From Pseudomonas indica NBRC 103045 (lineage in GTDB: Bacteria > Pseudomonadota > Gammaproteobacteria > Pseudomonadales > Pseudomonadaceae): DNA of 64,000 nucleotides. The notes under the pieces were generated by a model that was not told the origin of the DNA, did not search any database, and was given only the letters and a program-made list of their open reading frames with translations. The DNA lies in the NCBI RefSeq assembly GCF_002091635.1, contig NZ_BDAC01000008.1:124001-188000 (forward strand), given 5' to 3'. Positions 48,501 to 63,500 of this stretch are shown here, one piece after another. Position numbers and translations under genes: made by a program. Positions within the stretch are counted from its first letter, which is position 1. The number at the start of each line of letters is the position of its first letter.

Positions 48501-51500
48501 TCAGTGCGAACGGCCAGGATGCCACTCGCTGCCGGGTCGCAAGATCCACAACCTGAATACGATCGCTCGACAGAGCGAGTAACTGGCCCGGCAGGACGAA
48601 CAGGCGCTCAGCGCTTCCATCCAGGGGCACGGAGTCGCCGACCCACGTCTTGTTGGCGATACCGGTCAGGCGCCAGAGACGCTCGGCGGAGTCCGTCACG
48701 TAGACATGGCCGTCAACGGTTGTCAGGGCACGCAGGCCAGATTGGTTGAAGGTGGCATCGGTCTGCCCAGTCGCCGAGAACAACAGCAGTTGCTTGCCGG
48801 TCAGGACCAGGAAACCGTTGCCATACGCCTGGATCTGGCGCACGTCGTCGCTCAATGCCTGCGTTCCGGCGGCCTTGAGCTGAGCGCCCAAGGCATCGAA
48901 CCAATAGAGATCGCGACCGCTGGCGGCCAGAATGCGCTCACCCTGTACCGCCAGGTGAGTCAGCGGCGCGGCGGCACTCGTTTCGCCGGCAACGCTCAGT
49001 CCATCGCGCGGATCGAGGAGCGTCAGGCCGAAGCCGCGGACGCTCAGCAGCAGATAGCCCTGCAGGTAATCCATTGCAGCGATGGCACCCGGCAGACGTT
49101 TACGCAATCCCTGGCCATCGTGCAGCTCAGCGCCACGGGCTAACCAGTAGCCGCCCACGCTGGGCAGCATGACGTCGAACGGCAAGCGTTCGGGCATCGG
49201 CTGGAAGCGCCAGGCATCGATCACCGGTGCACTCCAGCGCTGCTCATGACGATTGCCTAATTCATCGTCGAACAAGGCCCGCACGCGCAATTCCGCGATG
49301 CCGGCCGGTAGGCGCAGGCTGATGCGATCGGTACCGCTGGCCAGCAGGCGATCCTGATCGTCCAACGCTTCCAGCGACATGCGATAGCGGTCGCCATCCA
49401 CGCCGGAAAGGCGCAGCTCGACCTGGCTGTCGGCATAGAGCTGCGACGGCAGGCCGCTGAGCACAGGTTGCGGCAGTTGCTGCAGAGGTGCCACGCGCAG
49501 GTTGAGCTGTTGCTCGCTGTAGTGGAAGTCGTCGGCGAAATAAGCGCGGGTACGGAGCACCAGGCTTTCCTGGGTGACGACCTGCGGCAGACGCAGGCTG
49601 AAACGACCTTGCTGACCGAGCGCGAGCAGACGCGTCAATGGCGTGCCGTTGAAGCTGCGCAACTCCACTTCGACCCAGGTCGGTGCTTCGCTGACCTGGT
49701 AGCCCAGCGACAAGGCACTGCCTTCGGCGAAGATCTGGTTATTGCCTGCCCCAGAGAGTGTCAGGGTGGCAACTGCCTGGTTCGGTTGGGCATGCAGGGC
49801 CAGAGTCTGGCTGGTGGACGGCTCTTCCCATCGATAGGTCGCCTGACCGCTTTCCGGTATGTCGATCCAGTATAGACGCTGGGTCGGGCTGGCAAGACCG
49901 GCCAGGGCAGCACCGTCACGCGCCAGACCAGCCGCTTCGGCGCTGGTGCCAACCGGGAAGGTGGCAACCAGCGGCACGCGCGCCCCGGCTGTCAGCACGG
50001 CACCGTCACCCAGGGACAGTTGCGCGGCCTGTACATCGGCAGCCGGTGCGACGAGATCGAGGCTCCGCTCGCCCGCATGGTCGCGGACCCGCACTTTCAG
50101 GTTCGCCGGCGGATTGGCCAGCAGCCAGGCGCGCCCAGCCGGGAAGGACTCACCCAGATAGGCATCCAGCTCGCCCTGATACCACAAGGCTTGGGCCGGC
50201 AGTACCCGTCCTTCTTCATCGAGGAAGGCCACGTCGGCCTGACCGAGTGCCGCCTCGAAGGAAGCAGGTAAACCACCCACCAGTACGCCGGCAGGCAGAC
50301 GCTTGATCGTCGCGGTCAGCTCCGCACGCGGCGGCTCGCTCACCTCGAGCGGGAATACCACCAGAGCCTGACCGTCTTCACCACGCTGGATGCCATACAA
50401 CGCACCAGCCGCAACGGTCAGGGACTCGTAGGCTTCCAGGGCGCCGACGCGCTCGGTGCCGCGCCAGGCCTGCCAGCTATCGCCGTACTGACTCTCGCTT
50501 ACGCGCAGCCAGGCCAGCTCGCCATCGAATCGTGCATCGGTAACCGCTCCGGTTACCGCCAGCGCCATGGTTTCGCCCCATGACCAGCCTTCGGTACCCT
50601 GGACCAATTCACGCTGCTCGACCGCATCGGCACTCCAGGCCAGCAGGCGATTACCCTGCAATGCGAAGCCATCGCGATCCACCAGCGGCAGACGCGCGAC
50701 GCGGCGCAGGGCCGGCAGCTCGCCGTCGCTCAATTGCAGCAGCTCCAGCGCAACATTGGTGAGGACGGCCACACGCTGGCCATCCACGTGTACCTGGCGA
50801 ATGTCTTCTTCCAGGCTCGAACCCGCCAGCTCGATGAAGCCCCGGCCGGTCACGGCGAACCCGGACAGCAACTGGCCATGGCGTACGAACAGGAGATCGC
50901 CGCTACCACCGACCAGCGTACCGGCAGTTACCTGCTCGACCGCCGGCTGCCAGGCACCGTCGAGCCAGCGCCAGAAGCGCAGGATATCGCTGCCCTCGCG
51001 ACGAACCTGGGCCACCAGGCCGGCGCCGGTGAAGAACAGGTGCTCGATACGACCGCTGTCGCGGCTCTCCAGCAAGCCATCCAGAGTGTTCAGGCGGTAG
51101 CCGGCACTGCCCCGGTTTTCTACCCAGGCCAGGCCATGCGGGTGTCCCGGCAGAGCGGTAGCCAGGCCCGCGACATAACCGCGCTCGATGGCGATACGGC
51201 GTGCCTCCGGTTGCAGGTAGGCCAGCTTGGCCAGGCTGCGAGGCGTGGTCTTGGTATTGCCGGAGCGATCCTGCAGAACGGCATCCAGGCGCAACGCATC
51301 ACCGTCACTGGCGCTGTTCCAGACCTGCCGCACAGCGCTGAACGGCAACGAGCGGACGAGCGGAGCGGTACTCGGGTCGAACAGTTCGACGCGTGAATCG
51401 GCGCTGAAGTCCGTCATGCCGGCCGGCGGCGGTGCGTCGATCCATAGCTGGGTACCGGACAGCAGGTTCTGCGCCGGTTGCAGGCCGAGCAGCGGCTCCT

Positions 51501-54500
51501 CGTCGATGCCCTGATCCGCCCGCAGGTTGAGAATTCGCTGGGCGGTAAGGGTCTGGCCTTGCCATGGAGCTTGCAGGCGCAGGATCAGCACGCCGTCACG
51601 CTCGACCTTCGGCACCTGGATGGAAAGATCGAGGTACTCGTCATCGTCCGCCCCGCGATTGAGCGGGAGCGGAGCCGGATTGGACGGATGCTGCGGATCG
51701 CCACCGACCTGCAGGGCCAGCGTGGCCTGCTGCAACTGGCGCAGTCGTACGCGGACGGCCAACGGCTCGCCGCCGTGTACGGTCAGGCCATCTGCCGGGC
51801 TGAGCAGGCTCAGTTCCGGCGCGCCCTGCTTCGCATCGTAGGGCAACAGGGTGATCGTGGCAGTCTGGCTGACCAGGCCGTTGAGATCGACGGCACGGGC
51901 GACGATATGCAGCGGCTCGGTGGCATCGGCGGCCACCGGCACGCGGAGTCGGCCCGGGTCGGCCAGGCGCCGGCAGGCCAAGGCATCGCTGAACGGATCG
52001 GCAGCCTGGCTGTTCACGCAGGCGTCGACATGGTCGATGCCATAGCGGTCGGCGCTGCGCAGGATCACATCGGTGGTCTCCCCACGCGGCACGAACTCGC
52101 CATCCAGCGGCGCAATGATCGCCAGGGTCGGCGGAGTCTGGTCGGCCACCAGGTCGTAGCGTCCCTGGAAGTACTGGTAGGCAGAGCCATTCAGCCCCAT
52201 GCCCACACGCAGTTCGGCGGTCAGCGGATACGGAGCCGATGGAGCGCCCGGCAGGTCACGCAGGCGCGGATGATCCTGTGCCAGCTTGACCAGCCCGGTC
52301 TGCTTATCCAGCGGCGCGGCGACGTAGCGGCCATCCTGCAGGCGGACTTCCGTGCTGCGAATCTGATCCAGGTCGCCTTCCAGCTCGAAATGCAGCTGTG
52401 CCGTGGTGCTTTCTTCCACCGGCGACGGCTGAGTGGCGAACTGGCGCAGCCGCAGGCTCGGCAGGCTGACCTGGGCATCGAAGCGGCGTTCGCTGGCGTT
52501 CTTGCCGTCGCTGGCACGCAGCAACAGGGCAAAACCTTGGTACTCGCCGATCAGATCGAGGCTGAAGGCGCGCTTCTGGATCAGGGTCCAATCGTTCAGC
52601 CAGGTCTTACCGCCATCGGCGGAAACCCGGTAGGAGAAGGCCAGCTTGTCGGCTTCCTGCACGTTATCTACAGCGGACACGTTGAAGCTGTAGCGGTTGC
52701 CCACCTTCAGTTGGACAGCGGGACTCAGCGGCTGCCCATCCGGTTGCAGCGTGACAGCCAGGGAATCGGTGCGCGGCGGCAGACGATCCTCGGCCTTGTA
52801 CAGGGCCTGGTAGGTTCCGCCCTGGATGCCGTCGCCAATGGCCAGGTTGCCCGCCTTGTCGCGGATACCGTTCAGAGTCACGGCGTAGTGAGCGTTTGCC
52901 TCCAACAGCGCATCGCTGCGCAGACGCAGCTCCAGGCGGTTGCCCTGGCTCGCCGGTGCGACGAAACGGGCGCTGATGTCTTCGGTCGGCTGCGGATGCG
53001 CCTCGTAATCCTTGAACTGCTTGATCACGCTGAAGCCATCCGCGCTCAGCGGCGTATCGGATTCGAGGATCAGCGAGTTGACGGCATCCAGGGCGCGCAC
53101 CAGACGAACCTTCGGAGCGGTATCGTCGACCACGGTCAGCCATTGTGCGGATTGGCTGTCCACGCGTTCACCGCTGGACTCGCGCACCAGACTGATCTGG
53201 TAGCTCCACCCCGGCTGGCTGGGCGGCGTGACGAAGGCAATGGCCTCGTCGGTCAGGGTAAAGTCGACGCGGTTGGCAGCGTTGGGCTGGATGCCCTGGC
53301 CTGCTGGATACCAGTGCAGACTGATTCCTTCGGACAGTCCTTGGGCCTTGATCTGTACCGGCGTACCGCCGCTGTCGCTGACGCTGGTGCCATCCGCTCT
53401 GCCGGAGGTCACGCTCTCGATCGCCAGCGGCTCGGCCACGACCAGGGCCGTCGGCAGGAGCGCGCGTTGCTGCCCATACCGAACCTGGACGCCGTATATC
53501 CCCGCCTGGTCAAGCTGCAAGGTGAAGCTCAATTGGTCGCCGGCCGCATTGACACTCAGGGCCTGACGGTCGAGGACGCGTTCGCCGATCTGCAACTGAT
53601 CGACGAGCTGCAACTGACGGCCACGGAGCACATAGGTACGAGGTTGACCGGACAGCGCTCGATTGGGCTGCAGATTGTCCAGACGAACGAGCGCCGCCCC
53701 GAAGAAGTCGACACCGTCCACCAGCCACGGCAGGTCGAAGTTCACCTCGGCGCCCTGCAGCCAATCCAGCGGCGGTTGGTCCACTGCCACCCGATAGAGA
53801 CCGGCCGGAGCGAATGCCGCCTGCTTCGGCGCCACGCGCAACTCGGCACCCTGGGCCTGCGACAGGCTGTCGATGGCCGTACCGGACAGTTCGCTCAGAC
53901 GCGCACGTGCCGGCAACCAGGCATAGTCCGGACCGACCAGCCGCAGGCCGAGCGTTTCGTCCGCCGCGGCAAGACTCGACGGCGCCAAGGCCCATGTGTT
54001 GTTCATCGGCAGTGTGGCGTTGGAGTACGCCTTGCCCACACGCCACTCCAACAGAGTGCCGTTAATTTGCAGTTGTTCGATCGCACCGCTCGCCGGGATG
54101 ACCGCCAGCAGCCGACGGGACAACTTCGAGGACGAGGCCTGCAGGTCCAGGTCGAACACCTGCATTTCGTTGTTCAGGTGCTGTACCAGCAGTTCACCCT
54201 GGGATGCGAGGTTGGCCGTGGCACTGATGGAAAGCTCGCCCAGCAACGGATCGCCACGACCGCGCAGCAGAGCCGCGCGATGCAGGATCTGCAGCGTATC
54301 GCTGCCTTGCAGGTAGAGGCGGCTGCCATCCTTCCACAGGCGGCGGGTACCGCTCAACATCTGCTCATAGCGGCTGAGCAGCTGTTCGGGGTCGCGAGCG
54401 GAGCGGACCTCGAGGCGATCCTCGAACAACAGGTAGAGCGCGCGCTCGTCCAGGGCAACGTCCACCAACCTGTCCGGCGTTTCCAGGCTCAGCTCTCGCA

Positions 54501-57500
54501 GTTCCGCACCTTGCACCTGGCCATGGAAGACCCGGTCGCCAGCCCTCGCCACGATCAGATCGTCAGCCAGCGCCAGCGCCTCGTAATCGATCTTCCGGCT
54601 GTTCGGCACCAGAGCCAGTTCGCGCGGCGCATAGAGGTTGGCCAGGTCGAACAGGCGGATCTGGTCCTTCTCGTCGAGAACGCCCGCGTAACCTTCGCTC
54701 AGGGCGATGTCCTGCACCTTGGCCAGGCTGGTCCACTTGGCCAACAGCTGCGGCCTGGCGCTGTCGCGCAGGCTGTAGAGTTGTACATCGTAGTCATGGG
54801 CCGTCAGCAGCAGGTCGCCCTGCCGGCGGAACGTCGCAACGCTGTCCAGTTGCCGCTGCGACGGCAAATCGACCCGCAGGGTGACATCCTGAGCCACATC
54901 ACCGGTGAAGCCCTGGTTGCTGACCTGCACCTGCAGGCTACCCAGGGTGTCTTCCGGCACCACCAAGCTGAGCAGATCGGAACGCTCCAGGCGGACGCCG
55001 GAGATCAGGCGGCCATTGATCCTGACCTGGGTCGCCTCGCCGAAGCCCCGGCCTTGCAGGCCGATCGACTCGCCGGCGTTGTAGGTGAAGCGTTTGACAC
55101 TCGGGTTGAGCGTACCGGTGAGCGGGAGGTATTGGCCCGACTGGTCGATCCGCGGATCGGCCACGTAGGTCAGGGCGCCCGCCTGGAAGACTTCCTGGCC
55201 GCCCTGGATGAGACGCAGCCCCACCAGGCGGTTGCTGGCCGGCGACGCCGCCAATCCCGGAATGCGGAACCGTAGCTCGTTCTCATCGCGATATAGGATG
55301 TCGGTGGCGGCAACCCGCTGGCCGCCGACTTCGACGATCAGGTTCTCGCCGAAACCACGTCCTCTCAGGGTCGCCTCGGCGCCACCGCGCCAGCTCGATT
55401 GGCGCGGGCCGAAGCTGTCGAGGGCGATCTGGGCCTCGCTGTCGGCGATGAAACGGAAGCGGTAGTCATGGCCCAGCGCACGCTTCTGCTGGTCTTGCAG
55501 GGCCGCCCCGAGTACCACCTCGTACTGTTTACCCGAAACGAGCGCGTTCGGCCGAATCACCAGACGACCGACGCCGACCTGTGCCACTTGTGCCGGCACA
55601 GCCACGCCATCGAGCCGCAGTTGGACCAGTTGGCTGCCCAGGTCACGCAACTGCTGGTTATCCAGCAGGCGGTTGAACTGCACTTCGATGGCCGCCTCAC
55701 GGGGTAGCCGGCCCATCGGGCGCGGGAACTGGGAAAGGATCGCCAGGTTCTGGTAGGCCAGGGTATTCAGGCTGCCACCCAGTTGAGTCGCTGCACCCAA
55801 ATCTTCCAGGGGGTTTTCCGCCGGCTCGCCGTGGACGAACACGAAGGAGCTACCGGCATAAAGCGCCTGGCTGCCCAGGGACAGGCTGGTGACGTTGCCC
55901 AGCACGCTGAAGTAGTCGCGCAGGGCGATATTGCTCTGTACCTGACCGTTCAGCCACGGCGAGATATCGAACAACTGCACGTCGCCCTGTCCACCGGCCA
56001 CGTATAGGGTCTGCCCGGCCAGCTGCAATTGACCGGCGAACAGGTCGCCACGGCTCACCAGGTAAGTCAGCTTGAGATCGGTAACGGGGGTCGCACCGGT
56101 ATCGCTGTCCAGTGCGAACAACTGCACCGTGGCTGCGCTGCCGCTGGAAACCAGCAAATGGTTCGGCAGGACCAGGACATCTTCCGGCACGAAGGGATTG
56201 CCCGCTGCATCGCGGGTGTTTATCCGACGCTTGATGCGGTATTCGCCGCTGGCCAGCTCGATTTCCACCAGTTGCCGCTGCTGCGGCAGGGTTGCCCAGA
56301 GGCTCGAACCCACCAGGCGCAGACGCCCAGGGATGCCGCCCAGGCGGGTGGTATCCAGCAGGCCCAGATCGATCAGCTTCAGCTCGGCAGTCAGGCGATA
56401 CAGGCGGACACCTTGCTGGTAGGCCACGTAGATCAAACCATCGCCACTGGCGAGGGCATTGATGTCCGCTGGCAGCTCCATCTCGGCGATGCGCTCGGGC
56501 TCGGCCGGCAACGTCAGGTCAAACTGCACCAGCTTGCGTCCGCCGGCGAGGAAGAGCTGATCGCCGGTAATGGTCATGTCGACGAAGCCACGTGGCGCCA
56601 GGCCGTTCGGCGCCTCGTAGTGATAGTACTTCTCGGTGTCGAGGAACTTCTTGGTCAGGATCACCGGGTGCACTGGATCGCTGATGTCGGCAACGATCAG
56701 CCGGGCGTCCTTGCTGGTGATACGCGACACACGCCCTTGTAGATCCAGCTTGTCGAAGCTGCCGCCAGTGATGACGTAGAGCAACTGCGACTCGGCATTG
56801 TCCAGACGGGTGATGGCGGAGATCGGACTGGCCACTTCCGACGGCAGATTGACGGAGCCGGTGGGTACACCGGTGTAGAAGTATTCGACCTTCGCCTCGG
56901 CTTGCTCGCCCGGGAACAGCTGGCTTTCCACCGTGACCTTGGCCTTGCCGAAGCTGCCGGCCGGTGCCCGCACTTCGAGCCGATTGCTGCTGAGCACTTT
57001 CAGGTCGCCCGCCAGTGCACCGGCGAAGCGCACTTGGACGTAGTGGTTGAAACCACGGCCATGCAGGGTGACCAGATTGCCGCCCTGGGGAGGGCCGGTC
57101 TTCGGTTGCAGATCGTCGATTTCTACCTGCGGGAGCACGGTGATCGCTCCCTGGCGCAGGTAGGCCAGATGCTGGTCGAGACGCTCCACCTTGACCGGCA
57201 AGGTGGCGCTGATCCCGCCCAGTTGCAGGTCCGGAACCTGCACCCGCAGTTCCTGGTCCGTGACGCCGACGACCTGCTCGGGCTGCAGACGCACCTCGCC
57301 GATCCAGACCGCCAGTTGTTCCGCCGCGACGCCGAAGCCGCTACCACTGATCAACGCCTGTTCGCCACCGGTGGCATGGAAGTAATGCAGACCGGTCACA
57401 TCGTTGACCACGCGACGTACCTGATTCACCAGCGGACGCACACCGGTGCGGCGCTCGAGCTGCAGGACGAACGGCTGGCGCAGGCTGTGGCCCTGAAGGT

Positions 57501-60500
57501 CGAGCAGCGCCTGGGTAACCTCGATGCGCAATCTGCCCTGGTATTCGCCCTTGAAGCGCAACTCGATGAGACCGCCGCGTAGCGTATTGGTACCGGCCAT
57601 TTCATAGGCTGCGCCGTCCAGCGGCTGGCCTTGCTCGTCGAGCACGTTCAACGCCTGCGCCAGATGAGCGGCATCGGTATTGATCAGGTTGTTGAAGGCA
57701 ATCAGCACCGGCTCGTTGAGGCCGATTACCGCACCACTGGCCGGCGTACTGGAAGCCACGGCCAGGTAGGGCTGGGTATTGATCTCCACGCCCTTGCCGT
57801 TGCCTTGCATCACTTGGCCGCCCATGCCCAGCAGCTCACCGGTCTTCTGGGTCTGCCAGTAGATGGTCTCGTATTGTCCCTGGGCGTTGGCTTCCAGCAG
57901 CAGGTAGCGGTCGCCCGTGGATACGCTGATCAGGCCCTGCTGTACCTGCAGGGACGCCAGGCTGAGCGCATCGCTCACCGAACTGGCGGAGACAATGCCC
58001 CGTTCGATCGCCTGGACACGGTATTCCAACTGATCGCCGAAGCCCTTGAAGATCGCCAGGTGCAATTGGGTGTTGCGCAGGAACAGCACGTAGAGCTCGC
58101 CGTTCAGCCATTGCAGGTCCACAGGCGCACCCAGCAGGTCGGCACGCAGGCTGCCATCGAAGGCAATGGTCGGCAGCGGCGCCTGGGCGCCCAGTTCGTT
58201 ACGACCCAGCGGCAGGAAGCGGACGTAGCCGGTTCCCAGGTCATTCGCCGCAGCCACGGCCAGGGCACGACGGGTCGGCTCGATGGCGACATCGAGTGCA
58301 CGATGGTTCGGCAACGCCAGGCTGGAAACCAGCAACGGCCGGCTCAGGTCGTTGACATCGACCACACTCACCCCGGCGCGGTCGTTGGCCAGGTAGACGA
58401 CCTTGTCGAGCACCTCCAGTCCCAGCACTGCATCGTTCAGACGCAACTGCGACAGGCGGATCGGACGCTCCCAGAGGCCAATGTCATAGATCTCCAGGCC
58501 GGCGGTCATCAGGAAACGGTTGCCGGCAGTCGGCGCCGAACCGGCTTTCACGCCAACGAACAGCAGATCGCCGACGCTCTGGGCAGCGCCGATCTGCATC
58601 GGCGGGTAGTTCGGCAGGATGACTCCCAGGCCCTTGGGCAGCGTGTAGGACAGTGAGCCGACCTTGATGGTCCGGGTTTCCGCCCCGCTGGGAATACGCA
58701 GGTACAGGTCATAGATGTCCGGATCGATTACGCCGGGCAGGGTGAAGCTGAAACTGCGCAGGGTTTCGACGTCGTCCTGCAGATCGATGGTCGTCACGCC
58801 GGGGGCTTCGACCACCGGGCTTCTGCCGGTATAGATCTCGGTATCGCTATGGCGGGCGCGCAGCACGACTCGGGTGCCCGGCATCAGGGCGTCGTGGCTG
58901 GCGGTAATAGCGACTTTCTGGCCACCCGCCTTGCTGGCGGAATCCGGCGAGACAGTGAATTTGACCTGTTCGAGCGGCTGCTCGGTCCCCACCATCAGAG
59001 CACCGAGGAAGTCGGCGCGTAGACCACCGTCTTCCAGGCGCAAGTGCCACTGGCCGGGGGTGAGCGGCAGCAGGTCGAGGGCATGGGCGGCGATGCGCAC
59101 TTCCTTGTCGCTGACCCATTGCAGATCGATCGGATACTGATTGACGAAACCTTTCACCGACTGGGAGAAGCCAGCGCCGTGAATCTCCACCGTTGCCTGC
59201 TGGCCCCGGTGGAAACGGGCGTTCTTCAAGTAGTCGATACGCGGTTGGCTGGCGCCGGCCGGTGCGATCCGGAAGTCCACCTGATACGGCGTCCACAGGC
59301 CGCTGCCGCGCAGGTTGCGCGCGCTGTCCAGGCGCAAGCTGAGCCGGGCGCCCGGAGCCGGGGCGAAGCGCAGGGCGATGCGGGTCGCGGACTGGTTGTC
59401 GCCGTCGAGGGCAACGACTTCCGGCACCGGCAGGTTCTGCTCGCCATTGCCGATATCCAGCAGGCGGATTGCGCCTTCGCTGCGCAGGGAATCGAGGGTG
59501 ACCGGTTCGTTGAACGTGAGCTGCAAGGTCTGCTCGCCAGCTGGCAGGACACCGTCCTGCTTGACCGAAGCCTCCAGGACCAACGCCCCCGGCAATTCCA
59601 GAACCGTCAGGCCCTGCGTCCCCGAGCCGGCCACCAGGCGGTTGTTGAACAGGTCCAGCGCTTCGATGCGCTCCTGGTTACCCGCCGAGACGACGTGCGG
59701 CTGCATCGGGTTGCGCAGGTCGAGCACCACCACCCCGCTCTCGGCCGAGACGAACAGTAGGCTGCCAGCCATGCGCAGACGTACCCCGCGGCCAGCGGAA
59801 GCCTGCAACTGCTTGCCGAGATCGACGCGCAGGCGCTGCTGCGGCTGGTCGCGGTCGAAGATTTCCAGGCCACGGCTGCCCAGAGCAACGATCATGTAAC
59901 GACCGTAGATCGCCACATCCTGCGGATTAGCCTCGAACTCATAGCTGCGAAGCTGAGCCGGATCGAACAGGTTGAGCATCTGCAGCTTGCCGGCTTCGCC
60001 ATCGGTAGCCTTGACCAGCGACTCGCTCCACCCTGGGCAATTGCGCCATGCGGCACTGCGGATGTTGCCCCCGCCAATCAGCCAACCATCCTCCAGGCGC
60101 AGCACACCGGCACCAGAAAGCGCAGCGGGTGCATCGACACGAACCGGGTCCTCGCCGTCCTGGTAGTTGAGAGCCATCAGACCTGTGCCGTTCGAACTAC
60201 CCGTCTTGAACGCGCATTCCTGGCTGTCCGGCGGCTCGGCGTCGACCGAAGCCCCGGCGGCGATCAGACCATAGCCTTGTTTGATCAGGCGACTGATCGG
60301 CGTACTCAGCTCTTCCTCATGGATCACCTGCAGGCCGTTCTGTTCGTCCAGGTTCAGACGGGCCACGCCGCCCAGACCGCTGGCCACGTAGAGGCGCTTA
60401 CGCCGAGTGTTTTCTTCCCACTCCAAGGTAGGTGCGATCTGCAGCGAATCCAGGGCGATGCGGAAATCCTGTGCCGCCGCACGGTCGAGGATTTCCTGCT

Positions 60501-63500
60501 CCTCCGCGGTCGGCTCGAGGGTGCCGCTGCCGAGGAAACTGCCTTCCAGACGCTTCTGAATCTTTAGTGCCTGGTTCTTCAGATTCAGGCGCTGGGCATC
60601 GCTCGGCAAGGCGGGTGAACCCCCCACCAGTTCCGGACGGGCCGGGTTCTGCACGGAGAACGCTGCCGCACGGTAGTTTTCCGGCATCCAGCCACCAGCC
60701 TGCAGCACCTGCTTGCCATAGCCTTCCACCATGAAGCCGCCGTTGGTCAGGGCCACGCCGGTCTCGCGGTCGATAAAAACATCGCTCGGGAAAATCAGCG
60801 ACGGATGCAGCTCGGCCAGCTTGCGCAGGCCATAACCGAAGCTGTCGTCACCGCTCAGGCGACTCTGGTTGCCGTAGCGGTCCTCGCCCAGCACATCGAC
60901 CTTGCCCGGCATGCCACGCGGCGAGGTCACCCGCATGCGGGTACTGGACAGCACGTCGATACGGCCGACCGGCAGGCCGCCGAAGCGCACCTTGAGCCCA
61001 TCCATGACACTGTTGCCCGGCTCGAAGCCCTCGCCGGTGAGGGTAACAGTGGTATCGCCGCCGACCGGCCCCCACAAGGGTGTCAGGGCATCCAGGCGAA
61101 TGGGCGCATCCACGAGCAGAGCGCCTTCCAGTACCGCCTGCTGGGTCACGCCGTCGCGCACCACGGCCAGGGTCAGGTTGTACTGTCCCGCCTGTGGCAA
61201 CGGCGGCACGCTGGCCTTCAGCACAGCGGGAGCGGTATCGCTTTCACGCACCACTTCTTCGATCTGCAGGAGCTGGTCGCCGACGTACAGACGGACGCCG
61301 GTCATACTCGCCGGCAAGCCGCGGGCGCTGACGGTGATCAGGCTGGCCTTGTCCCGTGCCACACGGCGCGGCACCACCGCTTCGAGCGACAGCGCATCCT
61401 CGCGGCTGCCACGGTAGACCAGCGAGACACGCTGGTCCTGGGCAAGCGTATGCAGCACCAGCGGATCGCGCCCGCTCATCGGTTTCACCGACGCCAGGCC
61501 AGCCTTCACCAGCAGTGTCAGCCGGGAACCGACCGCCAGTTGTCCGGCGCTCGCATCGCTCAGCACCAGCCGCGCATCGTTGTTGATGATCTGCACCGTG
61601 GAATTCAGCGTCTCGCCCTGCGGACCAAGCAAGGCGAAGCGCGCCAGGTTGGCCGGATACAGATCGATGGCCTTGCTGAAGCGGGCGACGACCAGCAGGC
61701 TGCCGTCCGGCTGGCGGTCGAGGATACCGTTCACCGGGTCCACACGATGCAGGCGCAAGACCACGTCAGGTACCACCTGGACCACACTGCCAGTCGCGTC
61801 CACGCCACCACCGAGGGCCGAGTAGGCATCCGCCACTACGCTTTCGATGGTGCCGCCGGCAGGGGCATCCATGCTGCGACCCGGCTGCGGGCGCAACGGG
61901 TCGGTGACATCGATGGTCAGCACGCCCTTGTTGCCGCGGGCGACATACAGGGTGTTGCCGTTGAAATCGAGGTCGTAGACGTAGCCGATATCGTTGACCC
62001 GTGCGACCACCTGCGGCTTGGCCGGATTCTGCAGATCCACCACGGCTACGCCGCTGGCGCCCGCCGCCACGTAGGCATAGCGCCCCTGCAACGACACACG
62101 GGTGCCTGGCAGGTCCAGATGGGCGAGGCGTTGCAGCCCCTTGGCCTTGTCCTGGCGATAGACTTGGAAGCCACCGCTGCCGTTGGCCTCGGTGGCCGTC
62201 AGGCGGTTACTGGCGAAGTTGAAGGCACCGCCGACACCTACCAGCAGTCCCGCCTCTCCGGCCGGGGAATCCTGGGTCGCAACATCCAGCAGCGGCACGT
62301 TCGGCTCGCTGGCGAGGCTTTCCACCAGATAAGTCTTGTTCGTCAGGAACGAATCGACGACACCGACACCCGCCTCGCCTGCTGCCAGCAGGACGCGAGC
62401 GTTACGCACGCGCAGGCCACGGGCGGATTTGCCCGGTAGCTCCAGAGCGTTGAGCAGCGTGCTGTTGGCCGGGTTCAGCGAGTCGAAACCAACGGTGAAC
62501 AACCGCGATTCCAGCGCGTTGCCGTTGCCATCGAGGCGCACACCGGTGATGTAGGCACGATCGCTGCCGCGCTCGAAGAAGGGTTCCACACCGACGGCGA
62601 TGAAGCCGCCAGGCAAGGTCACCTGGGACAGGATACGGTCGTCGCGCTTGTTCTTGTCGCGGTCGATCAGACGCAGCAGATCGTCGGGATTGGCCACCTG
62701 ATCGCCGGCATTGACCGCATAGATCAGCACGCCGGCAGTTCCCTGCGCCGAGAACAGGTAGCTGCCGGACGGGTCCAGCGCGAGGTCATACACGCGGCCG
62801 GTGTCGCGGATCAACGATTGCGGCGGCTGTTGATAGGTGAAGGCCTTGGGCAAAGTACCCTGCTGGGCATTGCCGCTCAATGTGACCTGGACGTCCACCG
62901 TTCCCAGGGACGATGCAGGGGTGATCACTTCCAGGGTCTCGGCATCCAGCACCTTGTACTGGGTCGCCTCGGTGTCGCCGAACAGGATGGTCATCGCACC
63001 CGGATCGGCACGGAAACCTTGGCCCTTGATCAGGACGCGGGTTCCGCCGTTGAAGGAACCTTGCGCCGGCGCCAGGGAACGCAACAGCAGCGGCTCCACG
63101 TACTGCACCGCACCTACTTTCGAAGCCTTGCTGCCATTGCCGGAAATCACCTGCAGACTGGCCGCACCCGGTGTGCTGGCCGGCGCCTGGACGGTATACA
63201 GGGCAGTGCCGTCAGCCCTCGTCTCAGTCAGTGCGGCCTGGGCCACCTGGCCGGAAACGCTGAACTGCGGCTGACCGGTGACGCCGGAGAGCACCACGGT
63301 CAGCGGGCCCCCGGATACGTCCAGGGTCGACGGCGAAGTGCCGAGGATGGCGACGCGCGGGCCTGCAGCCAAGCCGGTACGGAAGCGTACCGTATGCTCC
63401 ATCAGCCCACGGGTACGGCGGCTGGCCAGATCACCCTTGAGGATGATGCGGTAGCCCGACGAAGCAGCCAGTTGCTGCTCCGGAAGCATGCGCAGGACGC